The notes below the pieces were generated by a model. That model searched no databases, was not told the origin of the DNA, and saw only the letters and a list, made by a program, of their open reading frames with translations. This document shows, one piece after another, positions 1-12,590 of a DNA stretch of 64,000 nucleotides (position 1 is its first letter; each line of letters begins with the position of its first letter). The position numbers were made by a program, and so were the translations under genes. The stretch is from Pomphorhynchus laevis (Eukaryota > Acanthocephala > Palaeacanthocephala > Echinorhynchida > Pomphorhynchidae): the NCBI GenBank assembly GCA_012934845.2, contig WNNJ02001795.1, positions 62,001-126,000 on the forward strand. Direction: 5' to 3'.

Positions 1-775
1 CACTTTGCTTAATTGACTGAGGCTTACGCTCTTTACCAGATCGAATTGCTGTGCGGACCATCCTTAAACACTAGGCAGAGGTTGTTGCTGAATTGTCGTT
101 GCACTCGTTGGATCCTTAATGGATACGGCATGTATAATAGTAGTGCACATATGTGCTGAGTAAACAACGGTTCAGGATTCCTTACGAAATACGGCATTTA
201 TAATAATGGTGTTGCTTGATAGACTGGATTTCGATGTCATTTCGATGCTAAAGTGGTCGTCTAGAAGTGACATGGTGATTGAAAGTCGTGAATCGAAGTC
301 TAGTCTATCAAGCAACACCATTTATTATAAATGCCGTATTTCGTAAGAAATCCTGGACCGTTGTTTACTCAGCACATCCGTGCAATACTATTATACCTGC
401 CGTATCCATTAAGGATCCAACGAGTGCAGCGACAATTCAGCAACAACCTCTGCCTAGTGTTTAAGGATGGTCCGCACAGCAATTCGATCTGGTAAAGAGC
501 GTAAGCCTCAGTCAATTAAGCAGTGTCGGAAACGCCTTTATTCACAATGTCACACAGGCAACCGAAACAACCAGTGTGTACCTCATTCTACTGATGAGTG
601 TTGCCGGGTACTCATCATTTCGATGCTGAAGTGGTCGTCTAGAAGTGACATGGTGATTGAAAGTCGTGAATCGATGTCCAGTCTATAAAGCAACACCATT
701 ATTATAAATGCCGTATTTCGTAAGAAATCCTGGACCGTTGTTTACTCAGCACATCTGTGCACTACTATTATATAT
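1..775. repeat. Inverted copies of the 363-bp repeat family
   Basis: Bases 1-230 are the reverse complement of about 290-535, and 600-775 repeats part of the second arm (the run around AAATGCCGTATTTCGTAAGAA). The same sequence forms the tandem array at 32.2-33.3 kb and a fragment at 22998-23160. Bases 556-645 hold a degenerate version of the strand-permuted hammerhead-like motif: GGCAACC-GAAA, then CTGATGA-GTGTTGCC, then GGTCGTC followed by TAGAAG. Short ORFs here are read-through of repeat sequence and show no protein character. Confidence 0.85.
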
Positions 776-1552
776 AATTCTTATTGTCAAATTATAAGAT
801 ATTAGAATTAAATACTTGTAGACATTACAAAAATAGGTTAATATCTATACATGTAATGGTCACGACCAGTGATGCAAAAACACCAAAACACGATTTACCC
901 AAAAGCAATTTTTACATGATTTTTGCATATCGTAAAAATAATAAAACAAACAGTAAAAACCAGCGAGGCTATCGATTCGTATGATAAAAATATAAATTTT
1001 AATTAGACCAAGATAACTACAAAAGTTGGTAGATGATAAGCCGGGAGCATACACTTATTGTTGTGGCCTAGCTGCTTACGTGTAACTGATCAGCTAATTC
1101 ATAAGTGTTCATTTTATAGATATTTTATCCAAATATTTTAAGACGTTGATCTGGATTAATTATTGAAACATTTAAATAACTATCCAGCTATCTACCCACA
1201 CAACAGCTAACACGGCCGTTGATAAGAATATAAAGAGACAAAAGACCACGTTGTTTAAAAATGAACAAAAATATAGTTATACCAATTTTGCAATATTATT
1301 TTCGACGTAATGTTTTACGGCAAAATAGTTACGTGAGATAAAATGCAAGTCCTATCTATAAATATAGGAAACTTTGATTCCTCTTTTAAAATATATTTGC
1401 TTAAGCGAGAAATTGAACACTAATTAGTGAAAGATAGTCGTCATTATGACAGGAAATTCGTAAAATGTAAAACCCGAAATATAAAAGTTCGTTGTACGAT
1501 ATCAGCACGTATTATATGTATGAAAATGCAGCTGGACAATCAAAATTTTATT
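776..1552. other. AT-rich non-coding stretch
   Basis: No coding signal, tRNA or repeat family is recognisable. The short ORFs on both strands overlap one another and are low-complexity. Confidence 0.5.
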
Positions 1553-1775
1553 TCCAGCAAAATCAAAAAAAAATATTCCAATTTTCGAACACAACTGTAT
1601 TCATCATCAGAAATTGTTTCAATAGCTGCTAAATTTTTAAAAGTTTTCAGTAGTTGTTAAATTTTTAAAAGTTTTGAGTAGTTGTTAAACTTTAAAAGTT
1701 TTACAGCTACTGAAACAATTCATGATGATGAACACAGTTCTGTTCGAAAATTTGAATATTTTTTGATAAAAAATT
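1553..1775. repeat. AT-rich imperfect palindrome with hammerhead-like cores
   Basis: The arms run from AATATTCCAATTTTCGAAC to GTTCGAAAATTTGAATATT. The minus arm (about 1580-1610) reads CTGATGA, then a stem GAATAC/GTGTTC with loop AGTT, then GAAA, which is the stem II core of a hammerhead. The plus arm (about 1722-1755) is a decayed version. Between the arms a unit of about 29 bp around GTAGTTGTTAAA is repeated. Stems I and III are not evident. Confidence 0.6.
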
Positions 1776-1778
1776 AAT

Positions 1779-1902
1779 GGAGCTGGATAAAAAAATAGGA
1801 AAATTTGATTTGATATTTGATTTGAAGATACAATTTTATAAAGATGCTAACATAGGTTAGTAAACTATCAAATAAAAGTTTCCCATTTTTTGATCAAGCT
1901 CC
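1779..1902. repeat. Decayed palindrome, GGAGCTGGAT family
   Basis: Ends GGAGCTGGAT and ATCAAGCTCC match the ends of the better-preserved palindromes at 3043-3234 and 48882-49041. The interior has diverged. Confidence 0.55.
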
Positions 1903-3042
1903 AATAATACTTTATCAATAATGGATCAGTATCAACTATTTACCATTTTTTACTTTACTGAATATAAAATTTTGATTGTCCAGCTGTCTTTTCATACATT
2001 TTTTGGGGAATGGTCATCTTTGATACTTATTATATGGCCTATCGAATCAAAAATTGAAATATATATATGATAAAAAGTGTTATTCAAGCCAGAATTACCT
2101 ATCAAACTAGATAAAATGAAACATTAAAATATAATAAAAACATCATAACGTTATAATTATAATAATAAACTATTGCTAAAATAAAAGAATAATCGAAAAG
2201 TTACTGTTAAATAAATATTATTAAAATTATTGATAAATTAAAACAATAATAGCAAGAAAATTCTTTTTTCTTGTAAAGAATAAGTACCAAGAATCAATGA
2301 GTAACTGAATTTAGGAAAGAAACAACTAAATCCTTTAACCATTAATCATCACATCGTGGTAAGTTATCAATTAATCAATTCATAAAAATTGAGTTTTGCA
2401 GAATTCTTAAAAGTCTAAATTACAGAAAATTTTAAGATTAAGATATAAAATATTGTATACATATTTTTTAATTTCATATATATAGTACAAAATGTGTCTT
2501 ATAGTTTTAAATGATTTGAGCATTAATGACCATATAAAATGTAGACTGAATTTTTTCACATTAGTAGCAAGCATGATTGAGAAGAGACATCTAACGTGGT
2601 AGTTATAGACAAAATTAGCATCGACCATGCTTGACATGATATTACCAACAATTGTTGCATCATGAAGCAGCATCATATTCGAAGGTGCTACTAGTTTCGC
2701 TTTTTATACTTGCTTGAAATACGTTCACAACATCCTATAAGTTCAATAAGTTTAATCTGCAATTAAGTTCAATAGAAAGCATGGCTACTGATAACATCAA
2801 GTATAAAGTAAAATAATATTTTTTGCGAGCAATAATTGCTAACAAATGCATACAATCACCGTATGCAATAAAGCGACAATTGTATAATTAGTAGACGCCT
2901 CCGGTGGCTTACAGCAGCCGCAAATATCGACTAATCTCCATGTTTTTAGTTAAATTAGTCGATTAAGGAACATGGCATCATATTCATTTACGAGTGTGAT
3001 TTTAAATAGTTGATACTGATCCATTATTAATTAATAATTATT
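1903..3042. other. AT-rich non-coding stretch
   Basis: No gene can be supported. A minus-strand ORF at 2407-2676 (89 aa) has no recognisable domain and sits in AT-rich sequence. The flank just before 3043 (GATCCATTATTAATTAATAATT) is similar to the flank of the related palindrome at 48.85 kb, so part of the flank may belong to the element. Confidence 0.4.
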
Positions 3043-3234
3043 GGAGCTGGATCAAAGAAAAGAAGAAATTATTTTTGATATTTCGCTAACTTCTCTGTTA
3101 GCATCTTCAGAAAATTACCTAATTTATAAGCATCTTCAGAAAAGACGCTAACATAATCTTCATTTTCTGAAGATGCTAACAGAGAAGTTAGCGAAATGTC
3201 AAAAATATTTTCTTCTTTCCTTTGATCCAGCTCC
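3043..3234. repeat. Palindromic MITE-like repeat with CUGAAGA-stem-GAAA cores
   Basis: Almost perfect inverted repeat starting GGAGCTGGATCAAAG and ending in its complement. Each arm carries CTGAAGA, T, a GCTAAC/GTTAGC stem with loop AGAGAA, then GAAATATC. This is the CUGANGA-stem II-GAAA order of a hammerhead, but clear stems I and III are missing. The same family recurs at 48882-49041 and, decayed, at 1779-1902. Confidence 0.7.
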
Positions 3235-4358
3235 ATTAATTATATAGTGTGATTTTAATTTGCATCTAACTCGCATTAGATTACTAACGAAATAATAATA
3301 AATTGGCACCTGATTTTTTATTGACGACAAAAATAAAGATTCTTTTACATAACAAAAACTAATCATGCACTAAATAAGAAAACATGTTGACAAATATACA
3401 AAACAACGTCCGCTCAAAATCTATTGTACAATTGCAATAGAATGCTGACAGACCCGAGTAGAGAGTGGCGCGTGGGATCTGGAGGTGCCCTAAAGTGGCC
3501 TCAAGAGTTTAAGATATCTGGAACAGATAGATCCCTGCTCCTGAAGTCACCCAAAGGCGGGATTATTTAGAGAGATTGAGTGACTCCGTAATTATGTAGA
3601 GATAGTGCCTCCTCCAACAAAACTCTGTGTCAAGGCCTATACTACCGATCTAACTCAAAGCCCTCTCCTTCTAGCAGGCAAACTTCTCCTTCTTGAATAT
3701 CTTCGAGAATGAAGACCGAAAAGGGTTAAGGCTAACGATTGCTCGCCCTATCTTTACTCAGTTGAAATCTAAATCTAGAGCTCAAGCATTTATTAGAGAG
3801 GGCCTGCCTGACGGAAACGGATAGATTGGGAAGGTGTATCATTTTTTCTAGGACCTTGAGTTCTGTTGGTGTAGGGTTGTATATGCGATCTTTATAGGTA
3901 GTCGATCGAAAGGATCACGTTATCATGCGATGAGAGAGAGGAATTGAATCGGGTCAGACTCGCATTTTTTACTCTAGGAACGAGTTAGATAGCTGCCTGG
4001 AAGCAGGCCAATCTGATTGGATCAAAGTGAAACCTCTTTCTAAGCAACGTATCTTTCTCTAACTGTTGGACAATTGTTGGCGCGGCTGCTTAATACAGGT
4101 AGTCTTTAGCAGCCACCTCTCATGCAGCAGTAGAATCTCGAGGAGAGAATTTGTTATAGTGTGATGAAAGATAGAGAATGATGGTTTATGTATAAGATAA
4201 TCGTTCCTGGCTCTGCGGAGTGCTGCATTAATCCAACGACTAGTTATGTCGTTGATGTCACCAAATATCATGTAATATCCGCTACCTAATATACGATATA
4301 GCAGGTCACATACATTGGCTATACTGAAGCGTTTAGCGTATTTCCAGAGTGTTATCAC

Positions 4359-4628
4359 TTAACAAGATAGGGCTGGACAAGAATAATTTAATAAGAGGGA
4401 TGATCTTAAAGAGCTCTTCACTAGGGTTAAAATACCTTGAGATAAATGTAAGTGAGGTGATGATTTATACGGAGTAAGGTGGAAGGTTATGTGAATTGGA
4501 ATAAATCGAGTAATGTTCTGGAAAGACTGAATAGATCTAGTTTCCTGAAGAACCATAACATCTGCATCTCGACCATATAAAAGGCTAAGGGCAGAAACAC
4601 CTCCCGAATTCCATTGAATGATGTTCAT
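4359..4628 (-). pseudogene. LINE apurinic-like endonuclease, N-terminal piece
   Basis: The 89-residue frame starts MNIIQWNSGGVSALSLLYGR and continues with DADVMVLQETRS, the usual start of an APE-type LINE endonuclease: N in the first strand, then a QET-like motif carrying the catalytic glutamate. It follows ORF1 as expected for ORF2. The remaining endonuclease and the RT are not intact here. Confidence 0.6.
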
Positions 4629-4715
4629 AGGTCTAGAATTGGAACGTTGCCCTTCCGGCCTCCAGCACTAACAGCAGGCCCAATGACCTCTTATTGGCTG
4701 TTGAGCGAAATATCA

Positions 4716-5527
4716 TCATTCCCATAAGTTTCCAGTTGTTGTTTTGTTTCTGGAGTATGACCAGCACGGTCTTGGAAGACGATGAGCGCTTTGAATTTTC
4801 ACAACCGATGTTGCTACGTTGTATGGCGTAAATAATGTATCGGTGAGGTTTTTTATTAGCGTCATGATAAGAGTTATTTGATCCTTAATTTTTATATTAA
4901 TAATTTTCATGATATCGGTCAATATCGGTCCAGTATTACTGGCGGCTGCGGCGTTATTTTGATTAAAGGACTTGGAAGGGATGACTGCAACGGTTGCCCG
5001 CCGTCTTTGATGGTCTTTAAACTTCGAACATTTCCGGGACCAAGCTAGATGATGCTGCTTGCAGTTGATACAACAAGGGTCGGCGTTGCAGTAGGCCTGA
5101 TGGTCCAATCTTGTGAGCCCCATATACCACAGTTCTTGCTTACTTTACACGTTGAGGCCTAGTGCCTTCAACTGCGGCACTGGTTGCAGTGTGGGTAGGT
5201 GTATTCATCCATTTTATTAATGTAAATCTCAAATCGCAACCCATGAAAGGGTTGTAACTAGATTAGTTAGACGATATGCGTTTTCGACAGTTGTATTCTC
5301 GAACACGATTGGAAGGGGGTACCATTCTTCTCCTTTATGAACCTTATATTATATAAATGGTAGTCTTGTTGGAGAACGATTAGGTCCTTGTCATCTAGCG
5401 AAGATAACAAATTGGAAATCTTGATAGTCGCATGAATAGGCTTAAAGAATGTGTTGGCTGTATCTTTTAAGTGAAGATCACCGAATTTTATGTACTCCTT
5501 AGCTTGGTCTTCGGTGGCAAAGGACAC
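4716..5527 (-). pseudogene. LINE ORF1 (Gag-like) fragment with zinc knuckle
   Basis: Two consecutive minus-strand frames (5527-5267 and 5123-4716). The first holds a region around FATEDQAKEYIKFGDLHLK that is typical of I/Jockey-group ORF1 proteins ahead of the knuckles. The second has cysteine/histidine spacing of CCHC type (YCNADPCCINCKQHHLAWS), as in nucleic-acid-binding ORF1 proteins of this group. The family role is RNA binding in the retrotransposition RNP. The frame is interrupted between the two segments, so this is a remnant. The copy at 15.7-16.25 kb (-) shows the same order. Confidence 0.6.
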
Positions 5528-5540
5528 CTAGTAGAAGGTG

Positions 5541-5989
5541 CAAACTGACTTTACAAAGTTAAACAATTTTCTGTTTTTAGGATATTCTGATATAAAGTTT
5601 CTCAGAAAATAGTTAAAATTGTTCGAAACTTACTTTCCCTCACATCGGAAACCCACACACTAAAAATACGTAAATGTCTAATTCTTACTATTTGATATAA
5701 TGGTGATTTTCTAATGCGCACAATGTATGTTGTGTGAAGGTTAGATGAATTGTAATAGATGCAAATATCCGCATTTTTGTCGAAAAAAGGTTGTGATATT
5801 TCAAAGTGTTCAGCTATTTCGATTGATTTTCCTGCAGTTCTTAATGAAACTAAGATAAGTAAACATTCATTTTTGTCCTGAAATGACGACATGGATTTGC
5901 TTCCTCCTATAAAGAAACTGGTCAAGTGTAAGGAAAATAACTCAACGAGTTTTATCCAATTCAAAATCTAGAATCAGTTACAAAAGCGT
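5541..5989. other. Unassigned stretch between LINE and gypsy fossils
   Basis: A minus ORF at 5964-5602 (120 aa) has no recognisable domain. Its segment around KNECLLILVSLRTAGKSIEI could be helix-turn-helix-like, but this is too weak to call. Confidence 0.3.
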
Positions 5990-8400
5990 TAACATCTAAT
6001 ACAATTTAAGCATGCAATATTTCACAACACTCTCCCCGTCACCGGTAATCTTTAAAGTATTTGGGACTGTATCATTTACTTGATGAACATCGTAGTTCCA
6101 AAGTCGGTTGTACATTAGTGGAGTCATTCGCTTCAACACTGTTTTGGCATTCAGCGGTCTCCGTTTCGCATCTTTCAGGGCTTTCCTAGGACTGTTGACT
6201 TTGAAGTACTGAGTTAGTTTCTTCACCTTCGCTCACGGCAATATTTCTTGAATTAACAATACCTTCACGTCCGTTGTTGTACTTAACATAGAATTAATTC
6301 GGATTCTGTAGCAATACTTTGGCGGGTTCAACGGAAGGATCATACTTTGATTGGCAGTCATGTTTTCGGACAAACACCTGATCGTTTGTTAAAACGTCAC
6401 TTCTGAAGTTTCGGATTTGGGCAAATCGCCGATCATGTTGAAACAGTCTACTGTGTGGTGTGCAGTTTGAAGAAATGCATAACAACGATCGAATAGCATC
6501 CAGAGATACGTATAAAACGGATTCCCATCGATTTACTGACAGGTTCCGATCTTTAAGCGTAAGCAAGACAGTTTTCCAAATTGTACCGTTGTATGGCTCA
6601 CACTGTTCATTGCACCGAGGGTTATAATGAGCAGTACAGCTTTGAGCTATGCCGTTAGAAAATAAGTACGATTGAAATTCCCTCGATTGAAAACTCGTTC
6701 CACAATCAGATTGTATATATTCACATTTGCCAAATATCGCGAACAATTGGTTCAAACATTTAATCGTCGTACTGCTACTGGTATTACGACACGGGAAACA
6801 AAACGGGAACTTAAAATACTCGTCTACGATTGTTAGAATATATTTATTTTGAGTACTTGAAGGAATTGGACCCTTTAAATCGATAGCGAGTATCTCAAAT
6901 GGTGTTGTAGCTTTGATAATAATGGTTCCTTCGATTTTCAGAAAGCGCGGCTTACATTCGTTGCATACATAACAATCTCTGCATACTTGCTTGACATCCT
7001 CCAAGGAGAATGATAAATTACGTAATTGTATACAATGATAAAGCCATCGTATACCCGTGCGGCACAATGATTGATAAATCTCGAAAAGGTTATTGATGGT
7101 GAACAAAGCGGCAGCGCGATACAGGGTGTCAGCCGCACTATTTAGTTGACCAGGACGGTACTCGATTTCGAAATTATAACATGCTAACTCTAGTCGCCAT
7201 CTTTCGACTTTTTCATTTTTATTTTGTTGCCGAGTTGTATGTTTAGCGTAAATGACACCGAGCGTTGGTCCGTCACTATCTTAAAAGGGCTTGAAATCAG
7301 CTAGTGCCTCCATTTCCCCAAACTTTCGACGATAGCATGGGATTCCTTTTGAACAGCAGAGTATTTCCATTCGGTGTGTGCGAGAGTGTGCGAAAAAAAG
7401 ACTACAGGTCTGCCCCGTTAATTCAAAAAAGCAGCAATCGTAGTATATGAGGCATCGGTCTCTACAACCAAAAGTTTGCTCTCGTCAACATAGCATAAAC
7501 ACGCGTTCATATCATCCTGCTTTAAGCTTTCGAAATCATAATCACATTCGTTGTTGATCGGAAAATTCGTCACATTGATGAGTCGTGTGATTTTCTTCGA
7601 AAAATTGGGAATCCAGAAGTAGTAATACGAAAACAAGCCCAAAACCCTTTTTAGCGAGTTGGGGTCGGATGGTACGGGTAAATTCTTTAATGGCAACAAC
7701 CTTTCTGAATCCGTTTTTATCGTGCCGTTAGCGACTCTGTATCCTAACGTATTAATTTCACATTGACTAAAGGCAAATTTATCGATGTTGCATATCAGGC
7801 CATTAGCTTCTGCCGCATGATGGAATTTTCCGAGATTCAAATCATGCTGAGCCCTTGATTTACCGCAAACTGTTACGTTAACCAGGTTAATGTAGGTGTC
7901 CTGTAATTGATTTTTATCAACAATAATGTCCATCAGTCGTTGAAAACATGCTACGGCATTTGTAACGCGAAAGGGAATTCTGTTAAATTCGTACAAACGT
8001 CCGTCTGCCGCGAAAGCTGTGAAACGCTTCTCTTCTTTCATTATAGGAATTTGGTGCTACGCCGATTTTAAGTCGATGGCCGAGAACACGTTGTAAGAAG
8101 CAATGGACGATACGATATTTTCAATGATCGGCAAAGGATAAGCATCTAGGTACGTGAAGCGGTTGATTGTTTGGCTGTAGTCAACAACTAGACGCCGTTT
8201 ATGTCTTTCATTTCTAGTTATTAGTATTTGAGCTCTCCAAGGCGGTATCGAAGGCCCGATTATTTCATCTGTAGCATTTGTTTAATCTCTTTTTTTTATG
8301 AAAATATTATCCTCTGCTGAACGTTTTCGAGATTTTAACGCAATTGGATGAATGTAGTGTGCAAGGTTCGCGAATAGCCTTAATGGTTCGATGTTCGCAT
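5990..8400 (-). mobile_element. Ty3/gypsy LTR-retrotransposon fossil (pol)
   Basis: Minus-strand pol remains in the order reverse transcriptase (about 8400-7500), RNase H start (about 7500-7200), integrase zinc region and integrase core (about 7106-6294). The RT has the Ty3/gypsy pattern around FRVTNAVACFQRLMD and LGLFSYYYFWIPNFSK. The integrase core is recognisable around LAIDLKGPIP and IQSDCGTSFQS. No flanking LTRs were found, so the copy is partial. It is broken in several places and is old. Confidence 0.8.
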
Positions 8401-8449
8401 ATTTGATTACTGCAAGCTCAAGAGTATGCATTATTTGTCTTAACCCATC

Positions 8450-9600
8450 TCAGTCCTCCTTTTAGAAGAAATTCGAGGAGAAGTTTGTATGTTAGAAGAA
8501 TAGGGCCTCGGGTTGTCTGTTGGTAGCATAGGCCTTGATAAAGATTTGGATGAGTTATTAGCCCTACATAATTATGGAGCCACTCTATCTCTTCTACCAA
8601 TCCCACCTTGGGGTGACTTCAGGAACAAGGACTTATCTGTAAGAGATATCCTGCACTCCTGCTCCCCCTTACAGGGACCTCCAAATCCCATGCGCCACTC
8701 TACTCGCGTATCTATGAGTTTTTGACAGACAGTCAGAGAAAGGAGGTCGCTATCACAATTATTTTAGCCTCATCGTCCGATATTGCCGGTATCAACATTA
8801 GCCGACGTATATTTTTACAAAAAAAGAAACCGATTAAATGTCTTAAAGATCTGCGGCCCATTTTAATTTATAACTCACTCATCTCGATCAACAAAAAAGC
8901 GCTTGAGCAGAAAATCCGAGACCATCTAAGTAGACGTAATTTAATCCCACTAGATTTTCATTGGTTTGTCAAATGTCGCTCGGTTCATTCAGAAATAGGT
9001 GAAGTGCATCGGTTTTGCCAAGATAACAGTCATCAGCTTGCTGTAGCTATTTTTCTTGACTTTTCCACTGCATTTGACCGCATTTCCATTCCATTTGTTA
9101 TCTCTACTCTTAGGTCACTCGGGTTGCCTGCAAAATTGTTAACAGGGTGAATATACTGTTGTACACCATGCGGCTATTTTATGAACACAACCTTGATTCT
9201 CATTAGTTCTACCCTATTACACGTGTGCCTTAAGATTCCCCACTTTCACCTATCTTATATTTTGCTGCTTCTATCGTACTCTTTAAAACATTTAAACGCG
9301 ATCAACATATAGTGATATACGCTGATGATACCACAGCCCTGTTTTCTTGACGCAGGTGTATAAATGCAGACTCGGAAATTAGTCGCTTCTTTTTAAGATT
9401 TAAAGACCAACTATAAGGACGTCCCTATAGCAAAGATTAAGGTTTCTTAAACTCTCTGTCTCGAGATTACCTACCATAGTACGGCTCGACATGACCGTCA
9501 TGTGTGTAAGAAACCCTGGGTGGCTCAGATGGAAGGCGGTGCAGTGGTGTAAGCTAGAGGGATCTGATCCCCCTTGCCCGTCACCATAGAAGACTCAATT
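8450..9600 (+). mobile_element. I/Jockey-like LINE fragment (copy B)
   Basis: Plus-strand piece of the same family as 3450-5540 and 14645-16260. It holds the endonuclease-RT linker (about 8460-8720) and the first half of the RT (8722-9150), including DLRPILIYNSLISI and AIFLDFSTAFDRI, the palm motif with the first catalytic aspartate. Weak traces of the later RT (YADDTTALF-like at about 9318-9345) follow. The copy ends in a tRNA-like tail (9516-9575) that is also present in copy C. The reading frame is broken after 9150. Confidence 0.75.
9516..9575 (+). other. tRNA-like 3' tail of the I-like LINE
   Basis: GGGTGGCTCAGATGGAAGGC resembles a tRNA D-arm/box A, and AGAGGGATCTGATCCCCCTT resembles a T-arm/box B stem-loop. 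The corresponding tail of copy C (14653-14716, minus) reads GTGGTTCAGCCGGAAGGCGG and AGAGGGTTTTGATCCCTCTT. The stem is kept with changed bases, so the tail may be a 3' recognition structure or a tRNA-derived module. Confidence 0.5.
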
Positions 9601-10519
9601 ATTCGACTGACTTCACCTCATTCGACTTCCTTTTAGATTTATTTTTTGGCTTTTTGTTTTTGTACTTGCATATTTACCTTTAAGTTTTTGCATGTAAAAG
9701 AACCATTTATTTATCAGACATTTAAACTTCAGTCGCCTCGCAACAACGCAGTCCCGGAATAAAATTCGGGCAAATTCTTCTTATCGTATTAAATTTGAAT
9801 TTTCATAGAAAAATATTACCGCTGCAACGTAGAGCAAGCGATGTGTTTCATTTGTGAAATTTTTCAAAAATTGGCAATCGTAAATCATTTCGGTAGTCAG
9901 CGTTGGGTGGGACGCAAATCAAAATAAAGTAGCTCAAATTTGCATGATTATCTGGCAAATAAATATTATTTAATAGCCGTTTACAAGCAAACAAGATAAA
10001 TATTACTGTTGTTGATTACTCTAACTACCAGCGACTTTTCTAAAAATTCTAGAAATTTGCTAAAGAAAAATTTCTCCATATTCTCTAATAAAAAAGAAAC
10101 GATGATCGACTCCAATTTTTTCAGCTTGACAAGCGAAGTGTTTACTGCTAAAAAAGATTCGACTACTCGGTAAGGCGATGTTGTGGTGCTTGACTGCTAG
10201 ATTACATTCAAATGCGATGATTATTAATCATACGTCACGTAGTAGTGTAATAACCTTGTCTCTAATAATAGCATCAAATTCTGTAAGATTTTTTTGGTTA
10301 TAAAAAATCCTTGATAACATTAATATCAAATTTTTAAATTTGATAAAGAATAACAAATTATATTTTTGGATTAGGATATTTCCATTTTTAAATTTTTTCA
10401 CAAAATATGCAGTCTGGCTTAATTAATTTGATTCTACACTTCTAATCCTAATTAAACTACCTTACACCTCAATCACCAATTTAGAAAGGAGAAGGTTATA
10501 TTAATATAGAATGCGTTCA
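9601..10519. other. AT-rich non-coding stretch
   Basis: No gene or known repeat recognised. Confidence 0.4.
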
Positions 10520-11030
10520 GATAATGGTCACGTTTATTATGTAGACACAGCGTTATATGAATGTGAGTCTAAGATCATTTTGCAAACAGCGCCCTTTTTG
10601 TAACATTAGTATTATAAACCTGATTGCATAACAGTTCTTCCAGATTACCTCTAATCTTTATTATGATAGTCATTTCATAAAAATTTATTTTTAATTTTCA
10701 ATTTATATTGTACTTTACAGATGCAATTATATAACATCTAATATAATAATTAATTAGTATGTATAATTATTTGTTATTTAATTATTTAAATTTAGCATTA
10801 TTTTTAATTTATAAATAATATAAAATATATAGACTCAGTTAGCTGATCTGATTTATTTTAAATTTCATTTTAAACTTAACCTTATAGATATAAATTATAT
10901 AAAATCATATATAATAATTATTTATTATTGAATTATTTATCTTTTATTTAGCATTATTTATAATTTATAAATAGTATAAAATACGTAGACTCAATTAGCT
11001 GATCTTATTTATTCTATTGCTTCCTTGTAT
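10520..11030 (+). mobile_element. Decayed Penelope-like element 3' region
   Basis: About 10560-10690 aligns by eye to the PLE 3' motif at 30583-30720 (ACCTGATTGCATAACAGTTC, then TTACCTCTAATC and TCATAAAAATTTA). The terminal block with TAGACTCAGTTAGCTGAT occurs twice (about 10828-10850 and 10985-11008), as a partial tandem duplication. No RT coding remains. Confidence 0.6.
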
Positions 11031-11739
11031 GTTCTAAGTCAGTACTTTTAGTGGAAATGTTTGAAAGCACAATATATGTAGCAAGCTTTTTATTTTTGCT
11101 GAATTTTACTCTGCCCTTAATTTTCCAATTTAATTATTCATTTGTACATATATATAATATCATATCATCTAAAAAATATCATTTTACTTTGTACTATGCT
11201 GTATATTATTTCGTATTTTACTATTTACTCCGTCGTAATTTTTTAATTTTATTATTTCGCCCATATAAAATAATATAAAATCATCATAAACAATTATTGC
11301 CTGCAGTAATTGTTAATAATTAATTGTAAATAATTACCACTAGTCATTAATAATTGTTATCACTCATCATTATACAAAATTTTTATCATTAAAAATATTA
11401 AATATTAAATTATATTACGTGAATCTAAAAGGCACACTCTGGAAATGTGTCGCCAAAAACATTGATTTTATCCCGAATGTAATCTTGATTGAATCTAAAT
11501 TATTCATACGAAGGCACAGCAAACTTCACAAGGTATAAGAAAAATACTCGTATTTATACTCTTACTGCAATTAGTGCAGTGGTTCATAACGGTAAAAACT
11601 CGCTCTTTGATTTGCATTAAAATTCTAAGACAATTAAAATTCATAAAAATTTCTTTCTCTATCATCTCGGCGGCAGACTGACTATTCTTTATTATATGTC
11701 GACTTCCAAGGGAGCTGAAGCTCGTAAGGAAGCATCACA
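11031..11739. other. AT-rich non-coding stretch
   Basis: The plus ORF at 11051-11278 is hydrophobic low-complexity translation of AT-rich DNA and is not credible as a gene. Nothing else is recognised. Confidence 0.4.
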
Positions 11740-12590
11740 TCGAATAAAAAAAACAGAAAAAAACGAAAAAAAACATCGAGTTCACGAGGTCAAGCTTTAG
11801 GTGTTCTTTGAATTACACAGCAGAAGAGCTGTTGATCACACCAGGTGATAATCCATTCCATCGTTTACAGACGCGATCCATCACTGTCGTACAATTTGTT
11901 CGATGCTTTGAGCGATTCTTCAAACATAGCTCGTGTCCACGTAACATTGATGATTCACGAAGACAGAACAGCTGCTTACACGGATGGTTAGGCACGCGCA
12001 GCGACATCCACACTAGTGTAAGATCTGCAATCAACAGATCGCATTCAATAGATCTTATACCCAATGTATCTAGTCTAACTGGATAAGGAATGGAGCGAGT
12101 TGCCGGAACCAAGTGCGTGGCTCTTCTCAAAATATTGTCGAATTTACTCAATTCTGATTTCAGTTGAGGGTGTGCCGCGTGAAATGCATAGAGCATATGT
12201 GATTTTAAGAGACTCGAATATACAATGCGTAAAGCCTTTGGCTCAAGTCGTCCAACGTTTCGATGAAGAAATCCTAAAATTCTACGGCATTTTGCAATAA
12301 TCGCAGAAGAATGAATACGAGATTTTAAATTGGAGGAGATAACAACACCTAGATCAGTAAAGTTTTGTACTGATTCGATAGCTGTTGAGCTAAATTGATA
12401 AGGGGAAGGTAATCGGGATTGACCAATTCTCATATGTCAACATTTACTAACATTGATTACTAAGCCGTGTGATTAACACAAACTACTAACTTTATCCAAA
12501 TCTGATTGTAGTAGGGGAGAGCTAGAACAACCACGAAATAAATCATTCAAAAACCGAATGAGAAGAAACGCCTAGTGGTAGATTTTTCAA
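11740..12590 (-). mobile_element. CR1-group LINE, C-terminal ORF2 fragment
   Basis: The minus-strand frame 12433-11813 (206 aa) covers the region after the RT of CR1-group ORF2: FTDLGVVISSNLKSRIHSS, then a segment around KSHMLYAFHAAHPQLKSELS, and a C-terminal part near MDRVCKRWNGLSPGVINSSS. This matches the thumb/connection and the conserved RVWNSLP-type C-terminus. The copy is 5'-truncated just upstream and ends in an A-rich stretch on the sense strand (T-rich as written, about 11750-11780). Confidence 0.75.

Larger units (their letters stand above)
3450..5540 (-). mobile_element. I/Jockey-like LINE fragment (copy A)
   Basis: Minus-strand remnant of a non-LTR retrotransposon. In sense order it has an ORF1 piece (5527-4716) with a zinc-knuckle pattern (C-x2-C-x4-H-x4-C-like around CINCKQHHLAWSRKC), an endonuclease N-terminus (4628-4359) beginning MNIIQWNSGGVSALSLL, and an endonuclease-RT linker near 3460-3560. 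The linker DNA (AGATCCCTGCTCCTGAAGTCACC and neighbours) recurs at about 8610-8740 (+) and 15585-15700 (-), so the three loci are one family. The copy is broken into several frames and is truncated before the RT domain. Confidence 0.75.

Noticed and set aside
2407-2676. Minus-strand 89-codon ORF as a gene
   Set aside because: No domain, AT-driven composition, no splice or promoter context.
9516-9575. Functional tRNA gene
   Set aside because: D-arm and T-arm likeness only; no complete cloverleaf or paired acceptor stem, and it is the tail of a LINE present in two copies.
11051-11278. Hydrophobic membrane-protein ORF
   Set aside because: It is a translation of AT-rich low-complexity DNA.
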